A stretch of DNA of 64,000 bases. Source: Scilla litardierei. Lineage: Eukaryota; Streptophyta; Magnoliopsida; Asparagales; Asparagaceae. The stretch spans positions 137,776,448-137,840,447 of the forward strand of contig CM061136.1 of assembly GCA_030789695.1 (NCBI GenBank), given 5' to 3'. Positions 1 through 11,423 of this stretch are shown one piece after another. Position numbers and translations under genes: made by a program. The notes beneath the pieces were generated by a model. It did no database searches, was not told the origin of the DNA, and worked only from the letters and a program-made list of their open reading frames with translations. How positions within the stretch are numbered: position 1 is the stretch's first letter; each line of letters starts with the position of its first letter.

Positions 1-1
1 T

Positions 2-664
2 CGAGGTATGATTGGTAGCTTGTTTTACTTAACTGCTAGTAGGCCCGATATCATGTTTTCTGTATGTGTGTGTGTTAAATATCAAGCTAGACCTAAGGAG
101 TCACACTTGATTGCGGTTAAACGAATTTTTCGTTACCTCAATCATTCATTAGATTATGGGTTAATTTATCCTAAGTCTAGCACATATGAGTTAATCTTAT
201 ATAGTGATGTCGACTTTGCCGGATGCAAATCCGATAGGAAGAGTACTAATGGCACTTGCCATTTTCTAGGAAATTCCGTAGTTTCTTGGTTTTCCAAAAA
301 ACAGAACTCGGCATCACTGTCCATGACTGAAGCAGAATATATTATCGCAGGTCTTGCATGTGCACAAGTTCTTTGGATGAGACACACTTTTAAGGACTAT
401 GGTGTCAATTGTAATACTTGCCTTATCATGGTTAATAACTAAAGTGCTATTTGTCTCTCCAAGAATCCGGTACATCACTCCTGTACCAAACACATAGATG
501 TAAGACACCATTTTATTAATGATCATGTAGCTAAGAAGGACATCATCTTAGAGTACATTGAAACCCAAAAACAAATCGTCGACATCTTCACTAAACCTCT
601 TAAAGAAGACTCATTTGTGAGGTTGCGTGGAGAATTAAAGATTACAGGTGAATCTGAATTGTAG
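2..664 (+). pseudogene. copia pol 3' end: reverse transcriptase tail and RNase H
   Basis: The frame is open from the left edge. It holds the block around GMIGSLFYLTASRPDIMF and the RNase H signature YSDVDFAGCKSDRKST, then KKQNSASLSMTEAEYI. A TAA at 440-442 interrupts it inside the segment that usually reads CDNTSAI. The same frame then continues with KHIDVRHHFI and DIFTKPL, motifs near the C-terminus of copia RNase H, to the TAG at 662-664. One nonsense change is therefore the only visible lesion, which suggests a fairly young copy. The wording of the motifs is closest to SIRE-type copia. A catalytic acidic residue of RNase H is present in the YSDVDFAG block. Confidence 0.9.
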
Positions 665-1609
665 GAGTTCATACTTTCATGTTATATCATGTTTGAACTC
701 ATATCATCATTGTTACTTCTCTTCGTTTGATAAATTATATGTTTCACATATATTTGTTTAAGAGATGTATTTGAGATTTTGATGATTTCGATTGTTTTGG
801 ATTGATTTAAGAGATTTGTATGTTAATTGATTATATTCTGACATTGATTTTATGATTAGATTTCTGTTAGAGTATATCTCCTAGGGTGAGTTGTCTCAAT
901 CCTCTAGATTTTAACCTCACTGTGCATTTCTGGACCAGGACAGACGACTGTCATTCCTTCGACATTCGACTGCCCTACTCTATTTTCTCTTACAGGAGAC
1001 TGTATTTTTTGCACATGCGACTGATGACTATTTTACAATCGACTGTCAGTTCGACAGGCGACTGTATTTTGGTAATCAGACGCCTGTCCAAATCTTCAGA
1101 GGTCTCTGTTTTTTATTATCATATTTTTTGATTCTCTGTCAATCGACTGATGTGTAAAGAACAATCGACTGTCTCTCTGACAGGCGACTGTGAATTACCC
1201 AACATTCGAATGTCTATCAACTCAAACTTATTTCTATCTTATCTACCAGTCGACTGACAAAATGTTCATCAGTCGACTGTCAACTGCTGTGGCAGTTCGC
1301 TCATTTGATCTGAGCCATCGAATTTTCGATCCAACAGCCCAGATTCTTTGGACCCCTTCTTATAACTTCGAGGGTCGTCGATTCGATCAGCTTATTTCTC
1401 TCTCACCCGTCGAAATCTCCCTCGTCTTCCTCGTTTCGAAATCCACAGTTACTATCATTTTTCACTCCGATTCGTAGTTTCTCTTTCGGATCTCTCTTCC
1501 GATCTTTCGATTGCTTGGTCAATCGTCTCCTCGCCGTCGTTTTGTCTCGGATAAGGTTTTCTCGTCGTTTTTCGTTCGACTGTGCCCTAGCCTCTTTCGA
1601 TCGAACTTC
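665..1609 (+). repeat. pol-ORF3 spacer with a cluster of CGACTG palindromes
   Basis: There is no gene here. From about 940 to 1285 the sequence holds roughly a dozen copies of a short motif whose consensus is close to CAGTCGACTGT or CAATCGACTGT, at irregular spacing (for example near 940, 1040, 1056, 1165, 1187, 1248 and 1270). The core GTCGAC is palindromic. The same motif fills the LTR of the same element (14020-14800). Downstream, 1290-1609 is C/T-rich and probably a leader for the next ORF. Confidence 0.75.
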
Positions 1610-2167
1610 ATGGAACCTGTTGGTCCTCTGTCGTCAAATGAGGTTTTGGATATCTTTCTTGCTGAACCCACTCCTCCACCTGCTGACCAGCAACCCTCTT
1701 CTCCACCATCTTCGGGAGAGTACTTGGGTATCTCTTTTGGTGACCCTATTCCCTTAGCAAATGTCGATGAACCCTCCTCTCCGCCAGCTGACCAACCTCC
1801 TTCTTCTCCACCGTCTATTCCTCTCGAGGATTTCCTCCTCGGTAGGCTGTGTGACCGTGTTTCCATGATCGAAACACGCGTTTTAGACTTTGATCATAAG
1901 CTCTCGCTTCTCCTTGAGCTTCAGTACAAGTTTTTCCTATTTCACGGCATCCCCATTCCGGCCGCCCTCCAGGCCATGTTTCTACCTTCGGAGGATACTT
2001 CCAAGTTAGTTGATGTCCCTATTCTTCCAGGCTTTGTGCCTTTGCCTTCTGAGGTTCTGACCTCAGTGCATGCTCATGTGGAGTCTTCAGCTGCGGGTGC
2101 ATCGTCATCTAAGAGGAAGGCTCGTGCATACCCTACCTGTCGCTCCACCAGACTAATGTTCCGTTAA
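1610..2167 (+). CDS. extra (env-like position) ORF of the SIRE-type copia element
   Basis: An open frame of 186 codons starts at ATG 1610; the frame is open from 1511, but this ATG follows the C/T-rich leader and starts MEPVGPLSSNEVL. The N-terminal third is rich in Pro and Ser with repeated PPADQ/PSSPPS units. The middle holds a predicted helical stretch around MIETRVLDFDHKLSLLLELQ, and the C-terminus is Ser-rich and basic (SSSKRKARAY). SIRE-type elements often carry an ORF between pol and the 3' LTR that has been called env-like. I see no signal peptide or transmembrane segment, so position is the only support for that label, and the function is unknown. The ORF is intact within the window. 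Confidence 0.55.
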   Translation: MEPVGPLSSNEVLDIFLAEPTPPPADQQPSSPPSSGEYLGISFGDPIPLANVDEPSSPPADQPPSSPPSIPLEDFLLGRLCDRVSMIETRVLDFDHKLSLLLELQYKFFLFHGIPIPAALQAMFLPSEDTSKLVDVPILPGFVPLPSEVLTSVHAHVESSAAGASSSKRKARAYPTCRSTRLMFR

Positions 2168-2420
2168 TATGGTCGCCCCTCAGACCAATCAGTCATCCAC
2201 ATCGACTGATGCTACTGTTGCTGCTCCTGGGACACTCACCCTTAGACTTAGATGTTTTTGTTAGGGTTCAGTTTTTGAGTGTTGGTATATATATTTTTGA
2301 TGTTGTTTTTGAGTGATGTATGGATGATGTCTATGGGTTGATCACATTTTTTTTGGTATACATGTGTTGTAACTTCATTTTGTACTCATGAATCTATGGT
2401 TTATATATATACATATACAT
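2168..2420 (+). other. copia spacer downstream of the extra ORF
   Basis: T/G-rich non-coding DNA that ends in a TATATATACATATACAT run, where the LINE insertion begins. The copia element resumes after 12940 in a similar TATGTA run. Confidence 0.5.
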
Positions 2421-2603
2421 TTTTTTTTGGAGAATATGCTTTGCGTCTTTATTGAATCACACGAAAAAGTACAAGACTCTCTCGGATGGAAGAATGATGC
2501 TTGTAAAGTGGGGTAATGGCACAGGCGCCATCACCCCCAACCAATACTTAACACCTTCCGCTATCCGAAGAGCCAAAATAGAAAACAAAAATACATGGAC
2601 AGA

Positions 2604-4098
2604 TCAACCTAGTCTAATAGCCCCCAATTTGAAGGGGGGAGTACCAACAGCATCCTGATCCCATTCCACATGCCTCAAGGCAATTCTGACGTCATCAGCT
2701 ATGTTCTCAAATAGAAGAGTCTGCATCTGACTAGTACCCTCAAAAATTCTCCTGTTTCGCTCTCTCCAGATGTGCCAAATCAACACTGCCAAGACCGTCC
2801 TGACCAACCTACCCATGCTGTCCTTTGTATGAAACTGGGAAAGTATCAGATCACCAATTCCTGCGGAAGATGGCAATGTAGTGGTGACTCCCATTTTAAG
2901 AAAACTCCTGTAAAGGAGGTAGTTAGTATAAATACAATTAAAAAATATATGATCCATATCTTCATGAATATTGTCAGAACTTAAGACGCAGAAGGGTGAA
3001 GTCGGCACTCCCCATTGTACAAGCTTGTCACGGGTAAGAAGTTTCCCATGAAAAGCTCGCAATAAGGTGATAGCCATCTTGGGGATATGCCCTTGGAATC
3101 AGACCACCTTGTAATAAGGGAAGAGGGGTTTTATAACCCGTGAACCATCCCATGCATTATGGAGAGAAGGAGACTTAGTAACCCAGGACCAAGAGTCATT
3201 GCCAGCCGTCAAAGTCACCATATTGATAATGTGGCGAACGGGAAGAAGTGAACTGCTATCCACCCAACCCTCAGCGGACCAGTAATCACTGACCATATTC
3301 ATCTCCTCCCCAGCAGGAACATCATAAGTATCACTAAGAGGCCCACATGGAAGCTAATTATCATACCAGAAAAGAGTGGAAGAACCATCTCTGACCATAC
3401 GTTTGGTAAGCTTTTTAGTATACCCATGACAATGAAGAATGAATTTCCAGGTTCCAGATTGCATAGGATGAGCCTTAGCCTGAAACAACCCCGTATTACT
3501 CAAATACTGATTCCTCGTATGAGAAGCCCAAATATCTCTATGTGTAAGCATGCGCCATGTCATTTTAACACCATAAGCATTGTTATGCTCATTGAAATTT
3601 CTGATTCCCACTCCCCCTTCTTGTTTAGGAGCACACATATCATTCCAGGCCCAAATATGATTTTTCCCCCAAATAAATTTCCTGCACATGGAAGTAAGAG
3701 AACAAAGAACAGACTTCGGCATACGGAAGGCCTGCATCCAAAAACTAACCATGCCATAGATAACAGATCTGACGAGTTCAATACGGCCTGCTATGGAGAA
3801 TAATGAGGAGGATCACCCCTGCAACCTGCTCTTGCTTTTATCAATAAGCCGACTATACATAGAGGCGTTAGGATACTTAGGCGACAGAGGTTGGCCCAAG
3901 TATGTTGATAGGGATTGCACCCGATGAATACCCAAGATATCTGCAAGGCTACCAGGCTCCTTGGCGCCCTTACTAAAAATGCCAGCGCTTTTATTCCAGT
4001 TAACCTCAAGACCAGAGAAGGATTTGAAAACAATTAGGAGATCCCTTAATCCCTCGAATGATTTAGAGTTAGCACGACAAAAAACCAGCAAGTCATCA
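2604..4098 (-). pseudogene. LINE ORF2 second part: RT thumb and C-terminal zf-RVT region
   Basis: Beyond the inserted LTR the minus strand resumes with DDLLVFCRANS, the second half of the FADD motif. It continues with GLEVNWNKS, then, in changing frames, YLGQPLSPK, MCRKFIWG and ARGGVGIR-type residues (EGGVGIRNF). The end holds the zf-RVT-like segment LTRDKLVQWGVPTSPFCVLC-type residues near 3030 and IWHIWRERNRRIFEG near 2760. Stops and frameshifts occur near 3790-3810, 3350 and 3090. The order matches plant L1 ORF2 and ends about 175 bp before the A-tail. Confidence 0.82.
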
Positions 4099-6097
4099 TG
4101 TAACGACCCGCTCTCGGGGGCCCGTTACTTATTTGGTTTATTCGCAGGTTCCGCAGTTTACCAGTGAAATCAGCATAGCCACAACTCAGATATGTATCAC
4201 AATACTCAAACCAGCGTACAGACGTTATTACAGTCCAAATTAAAGTACAACAACAACCAGCACACTCTCTCACAAATACATAAGGAAGTACTGAAAAGAA
4301 GAGCGGAAAAGTAAATACACAGTACAACACACACACCAACAGAAAAGTAGCTAAAACTCTGCAGCCTCCGGGTCAATGTGGGCTCCTCGAACTCTGGGGC
4401 AATCTCTTCGATCAGGTCTTCGTCTGCCGGTGCCATAAATGGAACCGAAGGTAAGTCACAACAATTCTAGCGATAGAAAAAGAGGAGTGCACAAATATGG
4501 AGCAGTCTATAGTAAACAAGTTCGGAAAGTAAAGTAGGGACAGACAAGCATGCAAGTGCGATAAGTAAAGTACATCTGTCAAGCATGCAAGGGTGACACG
4601 TAAAGTAAAGGTGACCGAGCAATGACAATAGCAATAATGAGAGTAACTGTGCCTATTCTAGTTTGTGACTTATAACGGGAAGTACAGTGAGCAACCAAGA
4701 GGCCAACTCTTGCCGCGGGTGCTACCCGGGCGAACCAATTCTCTGAGTACTGTGCAATAAACTGTGATCTGTGATCTGTGATGGTTGTCACCGGCACTGT
4801 TATGGGTTGCTAGAACCCGCACGGTGACAACAAAGTCTGGACTAGTCGCTCCCGCACTTCCGCAATTATAAGTTACCCCAAAACCCAGTGTCTGTGCAGG
4901 TTACCGTACTTTGCAATTTTACCAGTCATTTACTGTTCTTACATTTCCAATTACAATCTTTCTGTCAAGCAATGTCAATAATCTGTTCAGGTCAATAACT
5001 GTTCCGAGACTAGGTGTCAAGTCCTATGTTCATACGAGTACACTATCTATATTTCTAAGGGTAGAATTTACTGTGACTTACACTATCTGGATCGTTGTAG
5101 CAAGACGAGGATGAAGTTAGAGCGCGAGAATTGGTACCTTCAAACACAAGAAATCATTAGTTAAAGGCTGCACTATTTTCTATCTATTTTTCTTAACGTG
5201 TTCGTATTTTTATTATAGCTTAACATAGGTTAAAACACTCGCTAATAGTTTTTAGCTGGGCTAGATATGCGGAAAATAATTTTATCTAGGAAGAAAATAT
5301 TTTTCTGAATCTCATATGTATTTTTAGGAATTATTGAAAGTTTTAAAACGATTTTTAGAAGTTAAACTTAATTAAAACTGATTTTCTAAATTATAAAATA
5401 ATTATCTTAATGTTCAACAATTTATTTAAAAATATACACTCGTAAGAATATTTCATGTGATATGTCAAAATGTTCCTCTTAACTAGTAGTTTTATAGACA
5501 ATTGTATTACACCTATTTTCAGGTAAAATCCGGAAGAAATAATTTATTAGGTTGAATCAGATAGCTTTAAAAATTTATTACGGGAGATATACTTGCCTGA
5601 TTCCAACGAAACCAGTGCCTACGTGTTCGTGACGAAGGCACGGATCTTCTGGTGGTATCCGTTCATTGTTCTGATACTTATGTCAAAAATCACTATTCAT
5701 ATATTACCTATATATAAATTTATATAATAATATTATATTAATATTATAACGCAAATTTGAGTTATACAGTGAGCTCCTGCTTTCACCTTCATCTACGCGC
5801 GTGCATGATGTGGGGTTGCAGGAGGCGGGGGCACCGATTGGGGGAGTGGCCGGAGGAGGAGAGCCGGATGGGTGTCCCGTGCGACGGCGATGGGTGAGCC
5901 GCGATGGCGCGGCGTCGCTGCGTGATACGGCGGTGGCGGGGGGTTGTCGAGGCGCCGTGGACGGTGGCGCCTCGGCGGTGGGTCGGAGCGGCGGCGAGCC
6001 TTGCGGTGGGTGGCGCTCCGGGCGGACGGGCAGTCGATGCTGCGGAGGAAGCTCGGCGACGGACATGGTGGGGCTGACGGTGGTGATCGAGGCCGGG

Positions 6098-6103
<6 letters not shown>

Positions 6104-6133
<30 letters not shown>
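6104..6133. repeat. (GA)n microsatellite inside the solo LTR
   Basis: About 15 GA units on the + strand, CT on the presumed transcribed strand. Confidence 0.95.
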
Positions 6134-6135
<2 letters not shown>

Positions 6136-6317
6136 CGGTGTGTGCGTTGGGTTGTCGAACGGAAAAGAGAGAGGGAGGCCAGTCACCCTGGGTTTCGAAT
6201 TTTAAGGGGAGAGGGGAGAGACAAAGAGAATTGTGTTAACCGTGGGTTAATTCGATTGGAGAGAGAGAGTAAAAGGCCTGTGACATGGGTTGAAAAATGA
6301 GAGGGGGAGGGGTTCAG

Positions 6318-6327
6318 TTTATATAGG
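6318..6327 (-). promoter_or_regulatory. candidate TATA box of the solo LTR
   Basis: CCTATATAAA on the minus strand lies about 750 bp inside the LTR and is followed by a C/T-rich stretch, as expected of an LTR U3/R border. Its activity is not shown. Confidence 0.5.
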
Positions 6328-7076
6328 TGTAGCAAATATTTTAGCAGATAATAAACTTAATGATAATAATAATTGTTTGTAATAAATAGGAGGGTGGGTG
6401 TTGGATCTCACCCATCCTATACGGTCGGTTTAAGTGTGTGGGTGAGGGGGGTTAATTAGGGGGGTAGATCTAGGTATTAATTACGGGTAAAAGTAATTTA
6501 GTAAAGAGTAACTTAGTAATTGTAGAAAAGTAATTAGCGATTGTAATTAGTGAAAACCGGAGGAATACAAGCCCGTTTTCATAAACGACTCCGAAAAATT
6601 ACGAAAGCATACCCACAGGATCGTATCGCCGCGAGGATCATGAATACGAGATCCGTTTTGGGATTTGAGTTACAGAAACACTAGTTTTAGGCCAAAACGT
6701 TTTGAAAGCGGGTCTGCGGGTTCTAGGCTGAAACGATATCCGAAAATTACGAGATTAATGTGGGAAGCCCTAAATGATAATAGGATGTTACTGTAGAAGT
6801 TTGAAAACGTTTTGAATACGTTTGAATAGAAAATAAATTCGTCGAATCAAAACGGTAATTTTGGAAGATGAATTTTAACAGGAATGTTTTGGGCATTTGC
6901 GGAAATCTGAAATTACTGAAATATCTTATCATTAGTCTAGTGCTTTAAAATATTTTTAAAAGAATTTTTGAAATCAGTTTTGATATACAACTCCTAACCA
7001 ACCATTATAAAGAAGATTTAGAATAAAAATACGTTAAGTACGTATTTGAAGTGTTTGAAAAATACAGACCATTACA

Positions 7077-9134
7077 CATCAGCAAAGAGAAGGTGAGTGA
7101 CCGCCCCAACTCTATTCATAGGCATAATATTGCGGGTAGCATTGGCCTTTGCCATGAGTAAGGAAAAAGCCTCCATAATGATCACAAAGAGATAAGGGGA
7201 TAGGGGGTCTTCCTACCTGAGCCCCCTATTAGACTGGAACATACCATAAGGGGAACCATTAATCATGACGGAGAAGGAGGGGGTAGAGATACACTCACAG
7301 ATTCAGCTTATAAATTTGTGTTTGAACCCCATTTGATGCAACATATAATAGACGAATTCTCTGTTAACACTATCAAAAGCTTTACGCAAGTCCAATTTAA
7401 GACAGGCCCGAGCACCCATAGGATTATTGAAACTCCTAATATGCTCATGGGCAAGCAGCGCACAATCAGCAAGTAACCGGTCCTGAAGGAAGGCCGCTTA
7501 ATTAGGAGAAATGAGCTCAATAACTGCTCTATTCAATCAGTTGCATAGAATTTTGCTTATGATCTTGTATAAAACATTGCAACATGATATCGGTCGGTAA
7601 TCTCCAAGCCTATAAGCATTGGCACTCTTAGGTATGAGAGTTAAGAAAGTGTGATTAATCTGCCGATATATCTTCCCAGATTTGAAAAAATTGAGCACAG
7701 CAATGGTGACATCTTTACCAATGATATCCCAAGAGTTTTGATAGAAAACCCCATTGAAACCATCAGGGCCAGGGGATTTGTCAGCCCCAATTTGAAAGAC
7801 AGCATTTTTAACTTCCTCAGCACGCACAAGTATCTCAACCCAATCAGCAGCATCATTAGTAAGCACTCTTTTGGTGGTAAGACAAGAAAAAAACCCTCCA
7901 GTAATCATTCTGATTATATAAGCTAGAGTAGAACTCAGGAGCATCACCCTTAAGCAAATCAATAGAATTGTTATGTGAGCCATCAACAAATATAAGATAC
8001 CCAAGGTTATTATGGCTTTGTCTGGCCCTCATGGCAGTATAGAAGAATCGGGTATTACGGTCCCCGAGATGCAACCAATCTTGCCTGCTTTTCTGTTTAA
8101 GATTGGATTCTTTGATATCAATAGCTTCAGTCAGCTCTTTAATTAGGGTATGCTCTTCCTTTTGCATCTCAGCACATGAACCCAGATTGGGGTTATTCTG
8201 AATAACTTCAAGCTCAGCCCGAATTTTAGACACATCATTGGTATCTTTAAAAACCGCCCCAAAACTTTTAAGTCCCATTTTCAGATTCTTAAGCTTAGCA
8301 ACCAGTCTAATCATCGGACAACCGCTAACCCTGATGCGCCATTGTTCCTTCAGCACATTAATGAACTCAGGACTGCGATGCCAAGCATTGAAGAATTTAA
8401 AAGGTTTAGGGTCAGCCCCTCCAACCTGGTGGGTATGAATGATAAGGATGGAGTGATCACTGGTACCACCAGCACTATATTCATAGTAAGAGGACGTGAG
8501 AACATCCATCCAAGAACTATTGCAGAAAGAGAGATCCAGAGCAGCAGTAATACGTCGTTGCCCAATACTACGATTAGTCCAACTCAGAATATTGCCAAAG
8601 TTTTAAGCTCCAAGAGGGCACTGGTATTAATGCAGTCATTATACTCATCAACCATGTGCCCATCAACCAACCTACCCCCCCCACTTTATCCATAGAATAT
8701 CTGACACAATTGAAATCACCCACTATGATCCAAGGGATATTTCTATAATTGTTGGCAGCAACCATGATATCCTTCCAAAGGGTTCTGCGTTCTTGATATG
8801 AGTTGGAAGCGTAGACAATGGTTTCCATCATAGTAAAGCCCGCGACGTTAATACATTTCATGGAGATATGCTGAACCGTCATCTCATCCACCATGCACTT
8901 CCAAACATCAAGATTATACATAATGACAAGGCATCCATTATGATGAGCGGAACGATTGTCAATAGACATCCAATTCTTGGGAAAACACTTGAGGATTCTA
9001 AGGGAATTATTTCCAACAACTTTGGTTTCAAGAAGACCAACTATAGAGGGAGCGTGATTACGAACCCGGAATTTGAGCTCATAACGCCTAGCGACGTTAT
9101 TAAGCCCCCGAGTATTCCATATTAGCAAGGTCAT
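7077..9134 (-). pseudogene. LINE ORF2 first part: AP-endonuclease and reverse transcriptase up to FAD(D)
   Basis: The start at 9134 gives MTLLIWNTRGLN, with the endonuclease Asn in NTRG. It is followed by LLETKV (catalytic Glu), VGDFNC and, after a frame break near 8570-8510, GTSDHSI, the terminal SDH motif. The reverse transcriptase starts around DKSPGPDGF (about 7780) and LIPKSANAYRLGDYRPIS (about 7610). After frame changes near 7530 it continues with KLDLRKAFDSV (the region of the first catalytic Asp) and GLRQEDPLSPYLF. Coding stops at the inserted LTR, inside the catalytic FADD motif. The remainder of ORF2 resumes at 4098. Confidence 0.85.
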
Positions 9135-9275
9135 TAAGTGGAAGATGAAGGATGCACAACATCCTTATTACGTCTAGAGCTTTTACGGGTGCCCTTCAAG
9201 GAGGTCGTTCCCCCGCTGCTCTTTAGCTTTTTTCCGTTCCTTACTTTTTTGTTTCAACTCCTCTTGTTCCTCATG

Positions 9276-11072
9276 CTAAGCTTCATTGATGATAGTCATA
9301 TCATTGGGCTCATCATCAGAGTCTGTGGTATCACTCGAATCATTTAGTAAGGAAGCTCCTAGCCGAGAAATATTCCCCCTTCTTAGAACACTAAACAGAT
9401 TGTTGTTGCTCGGCTTTGGGTTGCTGTTGTCGAGGGGTGTCGTCTTAGTGTTTATGTTGGGCAAGAGGGCCTTGGCGAGTGCCGTGTGCCCTGATGTTTC
9501 AGAGACCCCTGACCCCTCCCCCCCTATTTCATTAGAGATACGGCACTCCCAATTACACGGGACGCCAATCGCCCCCGCATTGCTAGTCGCAGCTAGCATA
9601 GTCCCCTTTTCATACATCATATTATTACGGAAGGTAGCTGTGTGATCAACTCCCAACTCCTTAGCTGCATCCCTAGCAGGCCCAGATCCTGAAGATGAAG
9701 CCGCTTCTTCTATAGCCTTGTCGTCACAGCTCCCGCTTTTGGTCTCCTGAATTTGTTGATTGTTCCCGGATATAACAGCAGCTTTCTCAACTCTATTACA
9801 TCCCTTGCTAATACTGGACGCAGCCAGTGTTTTTACATCCATCCGCATAGCAGTAACATCCATTGCTTTGAAAATAGCCCCCGTGCCTTTCCCATCTCTA
9901 CAAGGATACATGCTAATGTTTTCATCGCCCTCTACTCCCCGTTGTGATTCCACATCACCTTCAGTACGTTTCACCGCTTCCTTATTACACACATCCACAT
10001 CCTCCAGACTAACATTCATCTGGGTTACAACCTCGCCCTTAACAATTCCACCGTCAACCTGACCCTCAACAATACAATCATTAACCTCCAGACAGACTAC
10101 AGGACGCCTAGGTAACATCCGCTCCCTCAACAGTTTTCTCAGCAGGACATTGCTCCCGGTTGTGACCAAAACAAACACAATTAAGACAGCAGGGGGGCTC
10201 ACACTCGTATCTAACCCCTACGTCGATCGAAGCTTTATCTCCAAGCTGAACGGAGACGGACCTCGGCAGCGGGTCTTCGGCCTTAACTTCGATCAAGAAT
10301 CTGGCATACGAGAGTCTCTCCAGCCTCGCCGTCGCCCGATCCAGACAGATGGGAACACTGATGACACTGGCTATGGCATTGAGTATATTCAACGTCCAGA
10401 GGTTGGTTGGCAGATTGGGGAGCTGCAACCAGATAGGCACTACCATGAGAAGATCACGATCGAATCCCTCCTCCTCGCTCCACCACTGCAACACAACAAG
10501 TCGTCTGTCAAAGAGCCAAGGATCACTGTGAAGCACCGCGTCTCTCTATCCTCCTTGGACTCAAAGCGGAAGAAGAAAAATCCATTCTCCCTTGAAAAAA
10601 TGTTGATCTCACCTTTGGTCCTCCACGGCCGCATCGCCCAGGCTTTGATCTGCCCGTAGTATGGGATATCTCCCACGACATATCCGACGACGGTGTTCTC
10701 CCAACGCTCCACTCCTTCAGCCAACATTTCCTCCGTTAGCAGGGTGACCGCCACACCTTCCTCATCAATCTCCGGCGCAATGTAAGACATACTCAAGGAG
10801 CTAGACATTTTCCTGCTACTAGAACATACATCAGACCAAGATCTCTTCTCTGCATTGACGCTAATCTTCAGCGATAGCTTCGGCCTCAGTGCCCTTCTCT
10901 CAAGCACCTTACGAGCATCAAACTTCTTCCCCGCCTTCGCATCTGGATTCGTTGCGGATCCTCGCTTAGATCCTTGAACAGGAGGTCTAGTATTCCTCTC
11001 TGCCACCTCCCTCCATCCTCCTCCTGCATCATCGTTCTCCATAATTTCCCCAAAGCGACGTCCACCAGTCAA
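9276..11072 (-). pseudogene. LINE ORF1: DUF4283-like domain plus CCHC zinc knuckle
   Basis: The minus-strand frame starts at 11072 (MTGGRRFGE). A DUF4283-type region (GFFFFRFESKED, then IWLQLPNLPTNLW and RLSYARFLIEV) is followed by a zf-CCHC knuckle CLNCVCFGHNREQC near 10150. Plant LINE ORF1 proteins bind element RNA, and this domain pair is their usual layout. Two frame changes are visible, near 10530 and near 10120-10140; the last frame runs to a stop at 9276. The C-terminal part is Ser/Asn/Ala-rich and low in recognisable structure. It is broken and would not give a full protein. Confidence 0.8.
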
Positions 11073-11096
11073 GCAGAGCAGTAGTCAGAAGAAACT

Positions 11097-11114
11097 ACAC
11101 ACACACACACACAT
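11097..11114. repeat. (CA)n tract between the two LINE copies
   Basis: Short CA run lying exactly between the 5' end of LINE copy A and the 3' end of copy B. It stands where an A-tail of copy B would be expected. Confidence 0.85.
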
Positions 11115-11423
11115 GGAGAATATGCTTTGCGTCTTTATTGAATCTAACAAAAGAATACAATGCGCTCTCAGATGGAAGAAGGATGTTTGTAAAATGGGAC
11201 AAGGGCACAGGCGCCGTCACCCCAACTAATACTTAACACCTTCCGCTATCTGAAGGGCCAAATAGAAAACAAAAAGTAAAAGACAGACAATCTAGTCTAC
11301 TAGCCCCCAATTTGAGGGGGGAGCACTATCAGCACCACGGTCCCAGTCCATATGCCTCAAGGCAATTCTGACATCATCAGCTATGTTCTCAAACAGAAGA
11401 GTCTGCATTTGACTGCTTCCTTC

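Larger units (their letters stand above)
4099..7076 (-). mobile_element. solo LTR (about 3 kb) of a Ty3/gypsy-type element, TSD CATCA
   Basis: The segment starts TGTAACGACCCG and ends GACCATTACA (TG...CA; TGTAA/TTACA inverted ends). It is flanked by CATCA at 4094-4098 and 7077-7081. Removing it with one CATCA restores the LINE reading through FADD. No primer-binding site, polypurine tract or pol sequence is found inside, so it is a solo LTR left by recombination between two LTRs. Minus orientation is favoured because a TATA box (CCTATATAAA at 6327-6318) is followed downstream on that strand by a pyrimidine-rich stretch and a long (CT)n tract. A GC-rich block covers 5790-6210. The low-quality ORFs there are not counted as genes. 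Confidence 0.85.
2421..11096 (-). mobile_element. LINE (plant L1-type), near full length, copy A
   Basis: Read on the minus strand, the element begins near 11096 and carries ORF1 (11072-9276), ORF2 with endonuclease, reverse transcriptase and C-terminal zf-RVT regions (9134 to about 2604), then a short 3' UTR and an A-tail (T-run at 2421-2428 on +). Without the 3-kb LTR inserted at 4099-7076 it is about 5.7 kb, normal for a plant L1 element. Both ORFs contain frameshifts and stops, so it is dead. Its 3' end (2429 onward) is closely repeated at 11115 onward, the 3' end of copy B. No clear target-site duplication is visible in the microsatellite flanks. Confidence 0.9.

Noticed and set aside
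886..1477. ORFs across the palindrome cluster
   Set aside because: Short, without domains, and made mainly of CGACTG words in a non-coding spacer.
5704..6205. ORFs of 134-160 codons on both strands in a GC-rich block
   Set aside because: They overlap, depend on a GA microsatellite and lie inside a solo LTR; no domain is seen.
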